Notes: generated by a model not told the origin, from the sequence alone. A stretch of DNA of 64,000 bases from Agrocybe praecox (GCA_964017145.1 OZ024851.1:744001-808000); one strand, 5' to 3'. Shown: positions 11,905 through 25,111, counted from the stretch's first letter. Made by a program: numbers and translations.

Positions 11905-14102
11905 ATGGTGGTGTTACATGCACGGGGGGCACGCCGGCGCTTTTCCTTGGGTCTGGTGGGCATATTAATCGCTCTACTTTGCCTTCGTAAATTCAGGCAA
12001 TATGACTCGAACGCAAGCACAGCGTCGTGGTTTACGACACATGAAGATCCGCTCAAAGCAGATCCAAATGCAGTACACACATATCTTGCAAACGGACACC
12101 TTGAAGTCAACCCGAATGGTTCACATCCCATTCTAGAGCTCATCGCTGATGCGCAGGAGAAATGGAAGCAGAAAATGGACAGGGCGAGCAAAACGCTGGA
12201 AGAAGCTGTTCAAGAATATAAGAGGCGATATAGGCGTCCTCCACCCAAAGGCTTTGACGACTGGTAACCGGTCCTCTAATTGATTACTGGTGGAGAACTT
12301 ACACAGATACAGGTGAAACTATGCGCAAGAGCACAACGTTCTGCTTCCAGACGAGTACGATTTCATTCACAACGACCTCGAGCCATTTTGGGGCATATCG
12401 CCTGAAGATTTGTTGAAAATTCAAGAAACTCAGGTTGAAAACATCCCCGACACATTCACTGTTGCCGCCAACGAGACACATGGCCCAAGCCTTGTTCATA
12501 CGGCCTTTCACGTCGAAAATTGGGAGGAGAGGCATCTTACGCGAGGATTGGACGAGATTTTGGCCTTGCTGAAGCCAGTTGAGCACATGCTCCCTCCATT
12601 CCGTGCTATCTTTTCTCCGCACGATAATCCGGATCGTCTCTCGGATTACCATGTAAAAAAAGCGTTTCTAGATGCTGCACGAGCAGGTAAATGTGAGTAT
12701 ATGCACTACTATCCGTTTGTCACATTCTCAGTTGCCACAGATGTCAACCTCAAAAAACTCCCACAAGTCAAAAACTACGGTTGGGCCTCTGCCTGTCTTC
12801 CAGGATCGCCCGCCCGACTCACTGAAGCGCCTATCAATCAATACGCCCGCCCGCCGCATCGTAAATTCGGAGGCAAAACCTTCATTCACGATCATCAAGC
12901 TTCCATGGACCCATGTCAGAACCCATACATATTTTACCACCACGCACAATACGTTGTTCATGACCTCGGTCCTAGGGCAAAGCAAACAGTGGGAGCACAC
13001 TTCGCGTACTGCTCCACTCCTATTTTTCACGACATACAACCTCCTACGTTCATTTCCTGGGTTGAGGATGTCATGCCCCGGGAAAATGATCCGCCATGGG
13101 AGGAGAAAACCGACGAGAGGTTGATGTGGCGAGGAAGTAATACCGGAACACATCATAGTGCGAAAACGAGGTGGATATATGCTCAACGTATCCAGTTAGT
13201 TCAAGTTACGAATGAACTCAACGGAACGGAGAGGGTCCTATCTCCTCTTGTCGACGTCGACGGCGCGGCTATTGGCAGCAGATTAAACTCAACGACGTCA
13301 ACAGCAGCACAGGATCATGCAAGTGGCGCCAATGAACGTGATGAAGGCGTAATTGATGTTGGTCGTAGTCGACGAGTAGGGGAAGGAATCGAAATTCCAA
13401 AATCGATACTTAACCCAGCGATGATGGATATTGCTTTTACAGGTCACCCCATAGGGTGCTCTCCACCAAGCTATTGTGCGTATATGGAGACACTATTTGA
13501 ATGGAGAAGAAGACAAAATTATGCTGGAAAGGAAGCTGGCATGCACAAATATTTAGTCGATGTACGTTCTTTTTTCTTTTCTTTCTTTCCATCTATATAA
13601 ATACACACTAACCACTGACACATAGGTTGATGGGAACGGATGGTCGAGTAGATTCAAGCGTCTGATAACCACCAATTCTCTTGTGTTCAAAGCTACTGCT
13701 TATCACGAATGGTATGTATGGTGTTATACATCCGTCGTTGCCTCTTTGCGCCTGACCTATTCAACTACACAGGTGGCTAGATAGAATCCAACCATGGGTA
13801 CACTATGTACCTGTACAAGTTGACTACTCCGACCTATACGATGCCTACTTATTCTTCCGCGGAGGGGTTTACGGAGAAGGAAGCCACGATCAACTTGCTA
13901 AGCAAATCGCGTATGCTGGACGTGAATGGAGCAAAACATTTTGGAGAAAAGAAGATATGACTGCGTATTTCTTCAGGTTCGTGATTTTAGACCAGGAAAT
14001 GGTACCTCTATCTGACTTTCTCTCCCTCTTGATTTTAGGTTACTTCTAGAGTATGCACGAGTGACGAGCTTGGATAGAGAAGCTATGTCTTTTGGTTCAT
14101 GA
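11905..14102 (+). CDS. GT90/CAP10-like glycosyltransferase, with an apparent in-frame TGA
   Basis: Predicted type II membrane glycosyltransferase (GT90; family includes cryptococcal CAP10 and xylosyl/glucosyltransferases), probably Golgi. Residues about 13-27 form a signal anchor (LGLVGILIALLCL). The luminal part has FIHNDLEPFWGISPEDL, RLMWRGSNTG, DIAFTGHP, then DGNGWSSRF, FFRGGVYGEGSHDQLAKQIA and REWSKTFWRKEDM, matching the family in order. Introns: 12264-12312, 13562-13625, about 13711-13773 and about 13977-14039. Splicing the first intron with its only usable acceptor joins GFDDW to a TGA (12314-12316), then NYAQEHNV; relatives carry an aromatic residue there, so TGG-to-TGA is likely. The rest is intact to the TGA at 14100. 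A 39-nt in-frame segment near 12694-12732 has intron-like ends and may or may not be coding. Confidence 0.8.
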
Positions 14103-14766
14103 TGCGTTACAACCTTCCCGACTTTCCACTGCAGTCCTGAGTGCTTGAGTCCTCGCACTCCAAACTCGCACCCTGCCAATAAGGAAAAACAAAAATACCG
14201 CACGCGGGCACCTTCTTTGAGACCTCTTTGAAATCATATATACCTACTTCAAACTCAACTATGTACAATGTATAACATATCGGCAATGTTCTCGGAAGCA
14301 CTTACTTTCTCACGGAGACAAGTACTTTTATGGGAAGTGTGGCGGCAGTCGCACCCTTCGCACTCGTCAAGATCAGTTGAAAAGTTTGCTACGTCCACTA
14401 AGTATGCCCATTGTGTATCTGTCGCGCAAACCCTCCCCGAACATCTAAAGACGCTCATTTATCATGATACACAGCTCCTCGGGTCTGTAAGTCTGGGCCC
14501 AACCTGTACAGTACAGCCTAAGGATGCCTACGTATTTTTAGAGATAAGTCCATCTGTCGCTATCGTGTCAAGCCCTACTCCGCGTATGCTTAGATTATAA
14601 AGCAGTGGTCGACATTTGGCAAATTTTACCTTCTGCAAGCCAATCCCAACACTCAAGCATTAATATTAAGTACTCGAGTTTCAAGCATTTCCCCCGCTTC
14701 CCCAGGCACTTCTCATGGCTCAAAGAAGAAATGGGGTATAAATCTCTACGAGGCTCAGGTACCTAA
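14103..14766. other. Intergenic, no supported gene
   Basis: 3' flank of the GT90 gene. A 110-codon open frame (14268-14600) has no recognisable content and no splice support, so it is not called. Confidence 0.45.
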
Positions 14767-14768
14767 TA

Positions 14769-14948
14769 CAGTCGAACCTGCCTTATCCCATGACTGTATA
14801 AAGCCATAACCTGCGTAATCCCGTAGGTTTTCTGTCCACCAAATCCTCGGTTCAAGAGGGCTATTTTGACCTGTAATAACCATAACCCTACAATAACCCA
14901 TAGCTTCGGATGTCCACCGAGAGCTATGGGATAAGATAGTTTCGACTG
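14769..14948. mobile_element. MITE-like element, Tc1/mariner-pogo type (180 bp)
   Basis: Terminal inverted repeats: the left end starts CAGTCGAACCTGCCTTATCC and the right end is the near-complement (about 20 of 23 bases pair, both arms sharing CAGTCGAA and CTTATCCCAT). The element is flanked by TA on both sides (14767-14768 and 14949-14950), the target-site duplication of Tc1/mariner-superfamily elements. It has no coding capacity. The interior holds several ATAACC-type repeats. Identification as a MITE is from TIR plus TSD; the autonomous parent is not in the window. Confidence 0.75.
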
Positions 14949-14950
14949 TA

Positions 14951-15269
14951 GCCTTATTGACTCGGATTTACTTGTGAGCGACTGTTGACAAGTCGAATGG
15001 ATTCAAGTGGGTCCCGGTGAAACGTGATTATAATTAACAACTTTTGAATATACTGAGGGTGAGATGCTACATGATTATTATGAATATAAGGATGATTAAG
15101 TTATGTAAAGTAAAGTAGTTCATGGAAACTAGTGTGTACCGTACCCTGACTTTTGTGATAGATGTTATAGTAGAAACACAGCGAAAGCAAACACGAAAAC
15201 TCGAGAGCATACCGAAAACGAATTTGGAGGGATTATTATATAGGCTTCCTGCAATCAAAGAAAAGTAAG
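14951..15269. other. Intergenic between MITE and minus-strand gene
   Basis: No supported gene. It includes the presumed 3' end of the minus-strand gene that stops at 15270. Confidence 0.4.
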
Positions 15270-17247
15270 TTATGGATCACAGCCTGCTTTATTGTAGTGT
15301 CTGAAAGGAGACTTTTGATCCCCTTCTTCCTGCGAGAAATATCCTTGTCTGCGCTTCCTTTCGGAGTCCCACTTTACTTGGATACTCTTCGACTCAGGTG
15401 GAGCCTGAACAGCGTCGGGGATCATGGGATCTTGGAACCGAATTAGCCCAACGATCTGTCCTTGTCCTGGCCATTCCGCTGCTAAGGCTTCAGAATTAGC
15501 CTGAGCCCGCTGGAGGGATTCGTGTGACGAACCGTTGACGTTATTGGCATCTACAAAAGGAAAGGGAAAAAAACCGCAAAGAGAATATGCGGGGGGTTTC
15601 AGCGATCAGTGATGATGGCAACAGGGAATAAGGATTTTAGAAGGACATTTTTGGTCGAAACGCCGGAGAAGACATTGCGACCCTTGACTCTTACCTGGAT
15701 TTTCCTCCACACTAGATAGAGCTCCCCACGTGCTCGGTTGAGGGTTGTGCCGTGCTGGGAAGCGGATGATTTTAGGAGAGGTGTCTTCAGGATTGCCAAT
15801 GGTTTCACGTGGCGAATTGAATGAGACAGTTGGGTCAGGGGAGGTCCTCACGTTATTATTCGGTTGAGAAACGCTCCTCGTAGACGAACGTGTAGGGCGG
15901 GGAGGCGGGTAACTCGACCCGCTAGAGTCCTCCCCATGAGCATTAATACCCGACGATATTCTTCGAAAATCGGAATTGGCCCGAAAAATTTCTGAAACGT
16001 TGCTACCTATTATAATAGTGAGCGTCGGGATTTTTTTCTTGTCGTAAAGTTTCTCACCTGATCCAATCGGAGAATTAATATTCGATGAAACTCGCCTTTC
16101 CCCAATATTCGTATTCTTTTCGTAACGAATTTGGCGAGGAAAGCGCCCACCTGGAACACCTAAAAATAGCGAGGTGCTTAATATTGGCGACGACACTCGC
16201 ACGAAAATAAAGGGTGATTGATTGATTGCTTACTGCTATTTCTGGGGTCACTCACGCTGTGTGGGTCGGTGTAGTCCAGACCTGATGAAGTGGTTATTTA
16301 TGAGGTCACGTTCCGTACCAGGAAGAATAGTAAGCACCTGAATGACTGGTGGCTCGACTGGGTGGCCGGATAATTCCTGAGTTAGAGGCTATTCTCGGCC
16401 AAGGATCTGGACGCTCTGCATTTAATTTTAACGTTATGATATGATTCGTGGCTATGATGATACCAACCGGGAGACCCACCTGCTAACATATCATACGGCT
16501 TCTTCCTGGTCGGTCTTGCGCGATGATCTGAGAAGGAAGCATATTGATCAGAATGAAATTCCGTGTTACGTCAGGAATGGAGAATTGTTATCCCCCCGTC
16601 TAGAGTACCAGATCTGTTAGTCGAAGCGTGCCTAGCCATTGGAGAAATATGTGGCTCGGATTCTTGCGTTTCTGGACGATGATGTATGAAAAAAGACGGA
16701 ATAAGGTAAATAGATCATGGAGCACATACCTTGCCGATCTTGAGCTTGCATAGAGGACGGCTCCATCCAACTCTCATTCCTTGTGTCCGGAAATATCGAT
16801 CCTATGGCAGGTGGTGGTATATCAGAAGATTGACATAGATAGGTTATCATTTCACATTAACGTACGTGACAGTCGACTTGAACCCGTCGAAGACCCTTCT
16901 CCCTTATCGGCGCCAGGATGATAATGGGATACGGTCCTCCTTGGAAAAACGCGTTGTGTTCCTGTGGAGCGGTCAAATTGATGTGAAGGGAACGCAGGGA
17001 GTAACGCACCTGTGGAACCACTGGCATAGACACTCGGATGCCTCGTCGCTATCTGAGGGAGGATAATCCTTCCATCCGGTCTGCGCGGAAAATATTCTTC
17101 CTTGATATGGCAAGCTGGGCAGAGGCAGGCGTTGTGGCTGGCACTGTGTTGGATGTCGCCTTGCTGTTGATATCCACGTGTGTTTTCAGCCCCAACTAGG
17201 TGACCATGGTAGGCACTGGCTGACCGAACGCGTGGTGTCGCGTTCAT
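15270..17247 (-). CDS. Unrecognised Ser/Pro/Arg-rich disordered protein, multi-exon
   Basis: I do not recognise this protein. A consistent spliced model was found on the minus strand. From a candidate ATG at 17247 the long first exon runs to about 16868 (GTACGT donor). It is followed by short exons with SIFPDTRNESW, RARPTRKKPYDML, ERPDPWPRIAS, LDYTDPHSVSDPR, VPGGRFPRQIRYE and SNVSEIFRANSDFRRISS, and a last exon ending KAGCDP-stop (TAA 15270-15272). Every junction I checked is phase 1 with standard GT...AG ends, so the model is unlikely to be chance. Composition is serine/proline/arginine-rich with no membrane segment or enzyme motif; RPTRKKP may be a nuclear signal. The frame above 17247 is closed by a stop a few codons before a GTG at 17334, so either 17247 is the start or there is an earlier exon. 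Confidence 0.6.
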
Positions 17248-17334
17248 AACCCGCAGGATCCAACGCGATGACGCCTCGAGACGAAAGGCCGACCGCGATA
17301 AAGTCCAGCGAGCGTGAGCTCGAGCAAGATGCAC

Positions 17335-19269
17335 CCTCCTTCGACTTCAACTTGCAAGAAGCCGTCGAATTAAGTTAGAGTCAGAGGGCGAACCAACACG
17401 AAGTTGAAACTGGGCCACGACAGTCAAATACTGAAAAAGGGATAAGTATAAAGAAAGAACCAACCAAAAAGCGTTAAGCGCTTAGTGTTCGCATTTGATT
17501 TCTGCCAGATTGATTTAGAGGGATCATAGATCTCCACTCTGTTGTTGACAATTCAAAGGGGGTGTGGGCGGACATCATCATCCCGTAAGGACAAGGTTCC
17601 TTTGTCCATATCATCATGATCAATTGGCGTGTGTAGTCTGAATTGACTAAGTAAGCTCAGCGCGAGGGGGGTGACTGAATGCATTCCAGAGCGGCAAGAG
17701 CTGTGCCAACCAGGCTAGAAAATTCTCTGGATCCCCGTAAGCATGGGAACCCTTGTGAAATTGAACAATAAAATGAGAATCTACACACTCTTCTTGATTT
17801 TCATTTGCCAATTATTGGCCATCCAGCAAAAAGTGAAAATCCGGCGTCTCTGTGATAGTCGCTAACAAACTTGCACTACGCACGTATTCTTACCAAATTC
17901 GAAGTCGATAGCCTCGTGTCACTGATGAGAAGAAGAAACCTATGTAGCATATGATGTAAACATCTGCCGTACTCAAGCTAGCACAAGAAACACGTTTCTG
18001 AGGAGAACTGCCGAAAAATAGGTTCAGTTCGAAGTAAACATTGAAAATAGTACAATCTAAGTATTATCTCACCAACAACCTTTGGATCATCACTCTGATA
18101 GCGTACCACTTTCGTCTCAGACGCAAGTTGTATCCGCTAATCTCAAGTACTCCCTACTGAGCACCCCTGCATAGGTCAATGAAGTACAAATCATGCAGAG
18201 GGTCGTTCAGGGCAGTGGAAAAGGTTCAAGTGGATCGAAAAGGAAATACTTCCGTAACGAAATAAGAACGGAAGCTAACAAACCGTAAACGGGGCCGAAC
18301 ATTAAATTTCATGTTTTACTTATGTTCATACATACCGGATCCCTGTCAGATCAACAGTCGTTGGCAGAAGTGTATTGAACAAACAGACATGTGGCATAAC
18401 CGTTCCACTAAAATACCTACCTGAACCCTGACGGGTCAATTGAAAGAAAGGTGCAACTCAGGAGTGGAAAGACGCAACTAAACTTATCAGTTGATAAACA
18501 GGGCGCCGAAATATTAATTGCAAGGGGGAATTATATGTTTCGAATAGCTGGGAATAAATAGAATACAATTCAGCTGGGTCATCGTAGCCCAGAACGACGT
18601 AGAGGTTTATGTATGTATGAATGTATGTAGTAATAGCCTAAGAGGTACACGAGTCGGAAAAGACAGATGAAAAAACACAAAAGGAAATTGGAAAGGGAAT
18701 CGGCCTAAGACTCAAAGATTCTCGGTGAGGGGGATTGGATGGAGAACAAAAATTTCCAAAGGTGGAAAGACGCGAAAAAAGTATGTAATTGTGGTTGTAA
18801 TTTGCGTGAAGGAACGTACTAAAAAGAGGATCGGGGCAGAGAACTTTGATTTTCAGTTGATAGAGTTGGGAGGTGCGACAGGTGCGATGATGATGACGAG
18901 GCAGAACTGGGAAAGAAAAAACTCAAATGGAAAGAGAAGACAGTCAATGAGTGTGGTAATTGGCATGCCCGAAGCTGCCCGAACAATCGAGGAATGGAAC
19001 TGCAAAGACGAGAGCGAGAGGAGAACGAAAGGAGATGGATGGGAATAGAAGGTCGAAAAAGATATACTACTGTATGATTCAGAAGGAAAAATTCAAAACA
19101 AGATAAACCAAAGAAAAACGTCCGCTTTTGTTTGTTCTTCTAATGCTGATGATGGCGATGGCGGCGTCGATGCAAGTTTATAATCTGTTAAAAGAATTAG
19201 TAAGATACTTCAATGGCCACAGATCAGAAAGAAGACATACATCCAATCCTTTCAATTGCCTTGAGGCAA
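17335..19269. other. Intergenic, includes 3' region of bZIP gene
   Basis: No supported gene. The plus-strand frame at 18725-19048 is lysine/arginine-rich low-complexity sequence in what should be the 3' untranslated region of the minus-strand bZIP gene. Confidence 0.45.
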
Positions 19270-21633
19270 TTACATCTTCTTGCCCAGGGTCAGGCTTCTC
19301 ATACTCTCCTCCAAGATATCCGTCAGTGCCTGTGAGCAGCATTTCTTAGAATCGTCCTGCAGGGAGAGACTCGACTTTGAGGCCGATGCAATAGGCACCG
19401 TAGAACTGCGTGTCAATTTAGGAGTCGCGGGTGGAGAAGCCGGCTCAACATCAACCACCTTCAGTACAGCCTTGCCCGAAAGAACACGTTGAACCTTATC
19501 AGAATCCCAGTTCGCAGATCCAGAGCTCGATGGAGCTGAAGAAGCGGTAGATGAAGACGCCGATGATGAGCCACCGGTGAAAGCATCCCAGAAAGCAGAG
19601 CCAAGTTTGCGGAAAACGGTTTGACTCGCCATAGCAGCCAACATAGCTTGCTGTTGTTCCTTCTCCCGTTGTTGTTGCATTTCGCGATCCTTGGGTGATG
19701 AAACCGAGAAGAACTTGGGGTTGAGCTGAGGAGACGAAGGCGGGCTTGGGTATACCGAAGATGTGTGCTTGCCAGAAAGCAAAGCAGAGAGGGTGCCGCT
19801 GCTGCCGCTGTATGTTGTAGGAAGGTTGGGCTTGGAAGAGGGTGTGAAGAAGTGAGGACGCATATTGGATGCGAGACCGGATGTATTGGTGGGTGGTGAG
19901 GAGGGGGGTGACGGTGAGTGGTTTTGGTTTTGGTGCTGGTGTTGAGCAGCCATCTTGCCCCATAGGTGCATACGGTACCTATCATAAGATATATAATTAG
20001 GTTATCGAATTAAAAAAAAAAATTCTTAGAAAGACTTACGCGTCGAGAGTCTTCATAGTAAATGGATTCAAATCTGAGAAACCGTCGAAACCGCTGAGAC
20101 CCTTGTTGACGCCAAGACCAGAACCGGTCAAAGGTCCATTAAGTGCTGGGTTCATGTTCTCTTGCAGGCCTCTGCGAACTACAGAGCTAACATCAGGGAC
20201 CAAAGTGGTGTGAACAGGCGTGTAACCACCACCAACGCCAAGACCACCCCAGAAGCGGTTGCTCATGCGTGGTGAAGAGGAAGCTGGAAGGTCTTTCTGC
20301 GTGTTTGCAGTGAGAAGAGGAGAGCTGGTGGAAGTCGTGGTTGACGAGGCAGCGGCAGCAAGTGCTTCCGCAGCACTCTGCTCGGGAAGAGGAGCGGGAG
20401 GTGGTAAGTTGATGGGTCCATTACGTCCGTCAAGAAGGGCTTTCTTGAGGGCTGCAATTTCCTGTCGAAGAGCAAGATTCTCAGATTCGGTGGAACCGAG
20501 TTGTGTCCGATAATGATCGAGCATACGATCCCGCTCAGCAATATCGCCCTCCAAAGTAGAGATATACTCTGCCCAGCGGTCAGCATTTGCAAATGAATGA
20601 AGAAAGAAATAATCATACCCTTTCGGCGAACTCGGAAATTCCTAGCACTGATCTTGTTTCTCAGCTGACGTTTTTCCTTACTAGTCATCTTGGCAAAGAC
20701 TTCAGGTGAAGGTCGCCAGTCATGAGGCAGATCATCGTCATCTTCATCTCCCGCCTCACTTTCAGTTTTCGACGACTTGGCCGCATTACCCGAAGTAAGG
20801 AAAGGACCAGGTGTTGATGTCGTGGCGGTGGCAGTCGCGGAAGTCTTAGCTGCCAAAGCCTTCTTGGTGGCTGCCGAAAAACTAGAGGCGGAATTCTCTT
20901 TCTCTTTGCTGACAGCAGAAGTGGCGGTCTTCTTCACCACACCGCCACTCTGCACGGTGCCTTTCCTAGCTTTGCCATGTCCTCCGACCTTGACGGGAGC
21001 GATGGTGATGGTGGGTGATGATGGTTTGTCTGCTTCCATCCTTTCCACAGGAGACTGCGGTGAATCTTTCTCATCGGATTCATCATCGCCTTGATCACTG
21101 ATCGCAGATGGTGTGTCGACAAGTTGAGGGTCAATTCCTCTTGCCTGGATTGGATCTTCCATATGCATATTGACAACGCCCAAGGCGCTCATATCCATAG
21201 GCATACCCATGCTGAATGTGTTCATGTTGATATCATATCCGCCTCCCACAGCTCCACCGCCATATCCACCATCGATCCCCATCCCGCTTAGGCTAAGGAA
21301 ATCGGTGGGTGGCATAGCAGACAGTGAATCAACTACCTTCATGTCGTCATCATACAGTGAGAAGAAGTTATTCTGGCTGGCCTCGTCGTCATGTACCTCG
21401 GGGAAAGATGTTGGCAATGAGTCCTGTGGGGGTGTCAAGATATTGTGCGGTGATGAATCCCGCGAGCCTGACGGTGGCGAAGATTGAATAGAGCTGCTTC
21501 CGAAAGACGCGAAGGTGTTGTTGAAGAGCTCGGTGTCGAAGATGTCGTTGAGCTCAGCTGGGTAATCTGGGAATGAACTCGAAGACCCAGAAGTAAAATA
21601 TGATTGCTGAAAAATGGGGTTGTCGACGAGCAT
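19270..21633 (-). CDS. bZIP transcription factor
   Basis: Nuclear DNA-binding regulator, three exons. Exon 1 starts at ATG 21633 and encodes a long acidic/serine-rich N-terminal region (glycine/methionine-rich stretch near residues 110-150). It ends in the basic region KRQLRNKISARNFRVRRK, with the bZIP pattern N-x2-S-x2-N-x-R. Splicing (intron about 20622-20571, GTATGA...GGGCAG) joins EYISTLEGDIAERD and a leucine-zipper-like heptad region to LRQEIAALKKALL. A second intron (about 20038-19979, with a long T-run) joins TLDA to YRMHLWGKMAAQ; the C-terminal half is Ser/Pro/Gln-rich and ends LTLGKKM at 19270. The basic region resembles a bZIP type widespread in basidiomycetes; I do not assign a named orthologue. 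Exact zipper length is limited by the short heptad run. Confidence 0.9.
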
Positions 21634-24600
21634 ATTGAAAGGTTATGTACTAGGCGTCAAAGAAATTAAGCCTTGTCGTCGTTTATAACGATGAAAAATA
21701 TATGTTGGTGGTGAGTCCCTGTCTCTTGAAAGAAAAGAAAGGACAAGACAATAGTTGTTGGTTGGTAGTGGTTGTGGTCTAGGAGATTCATAAGCAGGGC
21801 AACTGCGATACATAGCCAAATTATGTAATCTTCCCATGGCCCAGTTATGACTCCGACTCGAGTCTCAGAGGCAAGCCGTAGGCCAACGCGTCCTGTTGTT
21901 ACGCGGCACAACAAGTTTGACCGCCAGGCGCCAAACGTCGAGTTTTTTTTTGTTAAGCAAGATTTTCGTCATTTGTGCTCTTTACATATTAAAAACATTT
22001 ACTTATAACTTGTAGAGCAAGCCAGACCACAAAAATCAGGAAGAACTCGGAATCGTTGGTGGATTCAAATATCCCATGCAGTGATCCCCAACGAAAACAA
22101 AAGAACGATCAGACAAAGACGGTCGTTGCGTTCTTTGTCTGGGAAGGCCTAGCGTCCGCCTACTTTGTGTCTTGACTATCAAAAGTGATTATCCCTGCGA
22201 CCTATTAGCATTCGTACCCAGGTGAGCTGGGTGAGCGCATCAACGACTCAAACATGATGCAAGAGGGGTTAAAGACGAACTCCACCAGGCAATTATCAGA
22301 TAAGATATTACTCATCGCATAATGCTTTTCCATAGCTGCAGAATCCAGATGGAACTTCGACGCAACGAAACAAATGAGAATTCGAAGTTCTTACCTTGGC
22401 AAGGCTGCGCAGAATACGTGGCACCACTTCTTTCTGTAGCTGAATTGGATCAGGCAGTGTTGTTGTCTAAATTAACTGCGCACTGTCCGGAACTCAAAAT
22501 ATTTCTACTTACGCGTCTTCAGCCGGCTGCGCTGATTTAATTTTTTGATTATACTGTCCAAACAAGCAAGAACCATTGTCTCGATGTACTTGTTTCCTAC
22601 CCATGACAATTTGGAAATCATCCAAGACCATCAATGGCTATGGCTGGTTGCGCCCTTTTTTCTATGCCAACTACCCCAATTCCTCTGCACTGTCCTGGCG
22701 TCTATTTCGAGCTTGCTGCTTCACGTCCGGGTTTGTCTGCTTAATCAGTCAGTATCGCATGCTTATCACCTCTATATCTGGATCAGGGGTACAATTCAGT
22801 GGTTCTGTATAACCTTGTTCCCCCTCCCAGTCCTTGTTCGCCACCTTCTGACCGCTGAACTGCTGGAATTGCTGAGCTGGATAAACATATTGCCTCCGGG
22901 TCCGCACCTTGCGTTCGAATGACTAGTTCCAAATGAAAGGGCGGTGACAGATTCTTGGTATACGAATAATATTTTTATCACTGAACAATCTAACCCCTCA
23001 AAATACACAAGTAATTGAATCACTGGCCCCAAGCGGGCCACTAGAGTAATCTTGCTTATGTGGACTTGGCTATTTATACACTAGCTTTCAGCAAAGGTTG
23101 TTGACGGGGTGAAAATGATATATATCTTGAAATACTTACATCATCAACAAATACACATATTATGGATTTTGCAGAGGAGTCGATTAAATCATTGAAAAGC
23201 ACGCGACTAAAAATATCACACACACACACAGATGGTTATTTTTAGATTTTTCTGAAAATATCGAATTTTCGTACCTTGTAATCTTTTTCTATGCATCACT
23301 ATCGACTCAAATAAAGTGCTTGGCCTTTTTATGCTGGAAATACATCAAAAACGATCCACTAAATAAAGGCGAACAAGCGTTAGAAAAGATATGCGACACG
23401 AACCTGGGTCAATGCGTGATGGGAACCGAAAGCCAACCCGCAAGGTTTGCAAATGTATCGAGTGGAACGATGGTTCTTTGCCTCGCAATGACGACGGAGC
23501 CCATTTACTGTAACGCAGACCTTGTTTCAAAAACTACAAGAAGGTGCGATTGGGCATTTCGCATGTGGTATGAAGTTCTTGAATGTGGCGAAAATCTCTT
23601 CACTTGAGTCGTAGCTGTGGGATGGAAAGAATATTATGGGCCCTTTCCAAAATATATAGCCTACTCGATAGAGTTGATGTATCATTCGCGTCGTGGAAGC
23701 GGCTGCGGGAGAGGAAGGATATGCGCAATATGTCCTTAAAAAAAGGCTACGATGAAAGTTTTCGAAAGCTAAAGCATGATTAAGCGCCTAACCTGAGGAA
23801 ACCCATAGCCAATGAAAAGAGTCCCATATGAGTATTACAATATAGGGTGCGAGGTAAAGCACTCGTCAGTATATTTACTGATGCGGGCTCCATGATTCAA
23901 AATTATACTCGTGGTCTTGGAGCGCGGAGTAATCAGCGCCATCGGCAGAAGAGATACATAAATTTGAGAGCAATGTTTTTTGCTTGTGGCCCACCAATTC
24001 TGTTATTCAAAGCGTTTTCCCTCGGATTCAGTGCAATATTGCCCGGATGGGACCCATTTAAAGGTGAAGATAATGGATCATTCCGAATTAGAAACTTCTG
24101 AACGTAGAGACGTGTTGTATAAAAGGAAATCAAGCGAGCGGGCCATTCTTGAGCCTCACACATATATTAGTACCATTGTGCCCCACCACGGAGAATATCA
24201 AAGGAGAATACTCGTACTTCAGACGTCTCCACCTCTGGGACAAGAGAATTTAATACAAATGTCATATCCCACGTGAAAGGGTGAAGGAACAATCTCAGTT
24301 TGACAGAAGCATACCACGCGAAGAGAATAGAAGAAAAGAATTTTCGAGGATCTTTCAACAGCCTTGCCACGCGCGGCCTCCGTTGACAGAATTGTCTTGG
24401 TATCCAATTGTATGTACTGGACTCCTGTTTAACGGAGGTTTTTCGGCCATGTCACCGATGAATTTGACGCCAAAAGAAGTTGAATACAAGCGATGGTTTA
24501 ACCGTATGTCTCTCGATCACGATTTAAAAATCCTGCCCGTGCCTTGCTACTTTGACGTATTGGCTTCGTGGCTTTGAGTGCATAGTTGAGGGAACGGACC

Positions 24601-25111
24601 TTGGAAATCTGCATTGATTCCAGTCTCTTGACGTTCTTATAGGTACCGTTCTACATATTTCTATCATGACGGATCAGTCAACACATCCTGCGTGGCATGA
24701 TGTAAATACGGCTAATGCTCGGCAATCGCATGCTCCAAAAGATTGCCTCGGTCTCGTGGCGGCCCGCTGACTTCCGCTTCCAAATCGGGTAATTATTCCC
24801 CGATTAGCCAAGTGCGAGTCCGAAAAAAAAAAGAAATACGTGTCATCAATAGGGGCCAAGACGCGAGGAAATATTCCAAGAAACTGATATTTCAAATAAT
24901 CTCCCTTATACACTAACGTAGTGGCCATCATTCTGATATTATCACTCTCCAATAACTTCTTAAACGCAGAAGGAGAATACTCGTAAAAAGACTATAAAAT
25001 AAGCGACATCAGCTATTTTTGTCGTGTCAACATTCCATGTGACGGGTCCATTCTCGAAAATGTGGTTTTTAGCGGACCGGGGAAGACAAAGAGACAGAAA
25101 GTTCATCGAAG
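21634..25111. other. Gene-poor 3.5-kb stretch
   Basis: Begins with the promoter/5' UTR of the bZIP gene. Open frames in 22322-24577 are short, lack recognisable motifs and do not splice into anything I can support. A short CA-repeat is present near 23218-23231. It may contain decayed sequence or non-coding transcripts, but nothing is seen that proves either. Confidence 0.4.

Noticed and set aside
14268..14600. 110-codon plus-strand open frame
   Set aside because: Length is within chance, no recognisable domain, no TATA or splice context.
18725..19048. 107-codon plus-strand open frame
   Set aside because: Low-complexity Lys/Arg/Glu-rich, opposite to the expected 3' UTR of the bZIP gene, no motif and no splice partner.
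19499..19985. Long minus-strand alternative frames over the bZIP C-terminal exon
   Set aside because: Shadow frames caused by Ser/Pro-rich codon bias; only the frame that splices from the basic region is kept.
23218..23231. CA dinucleotide repeat
   Set aside because: Very short; not reported as a microsatellite of note.
22322..24577. Cluster of 60-125-codon open frames on both strands
   Set aside because: They overlap in different frames, begin in several cases with non-ATG codons, and do not join through plausible introns.
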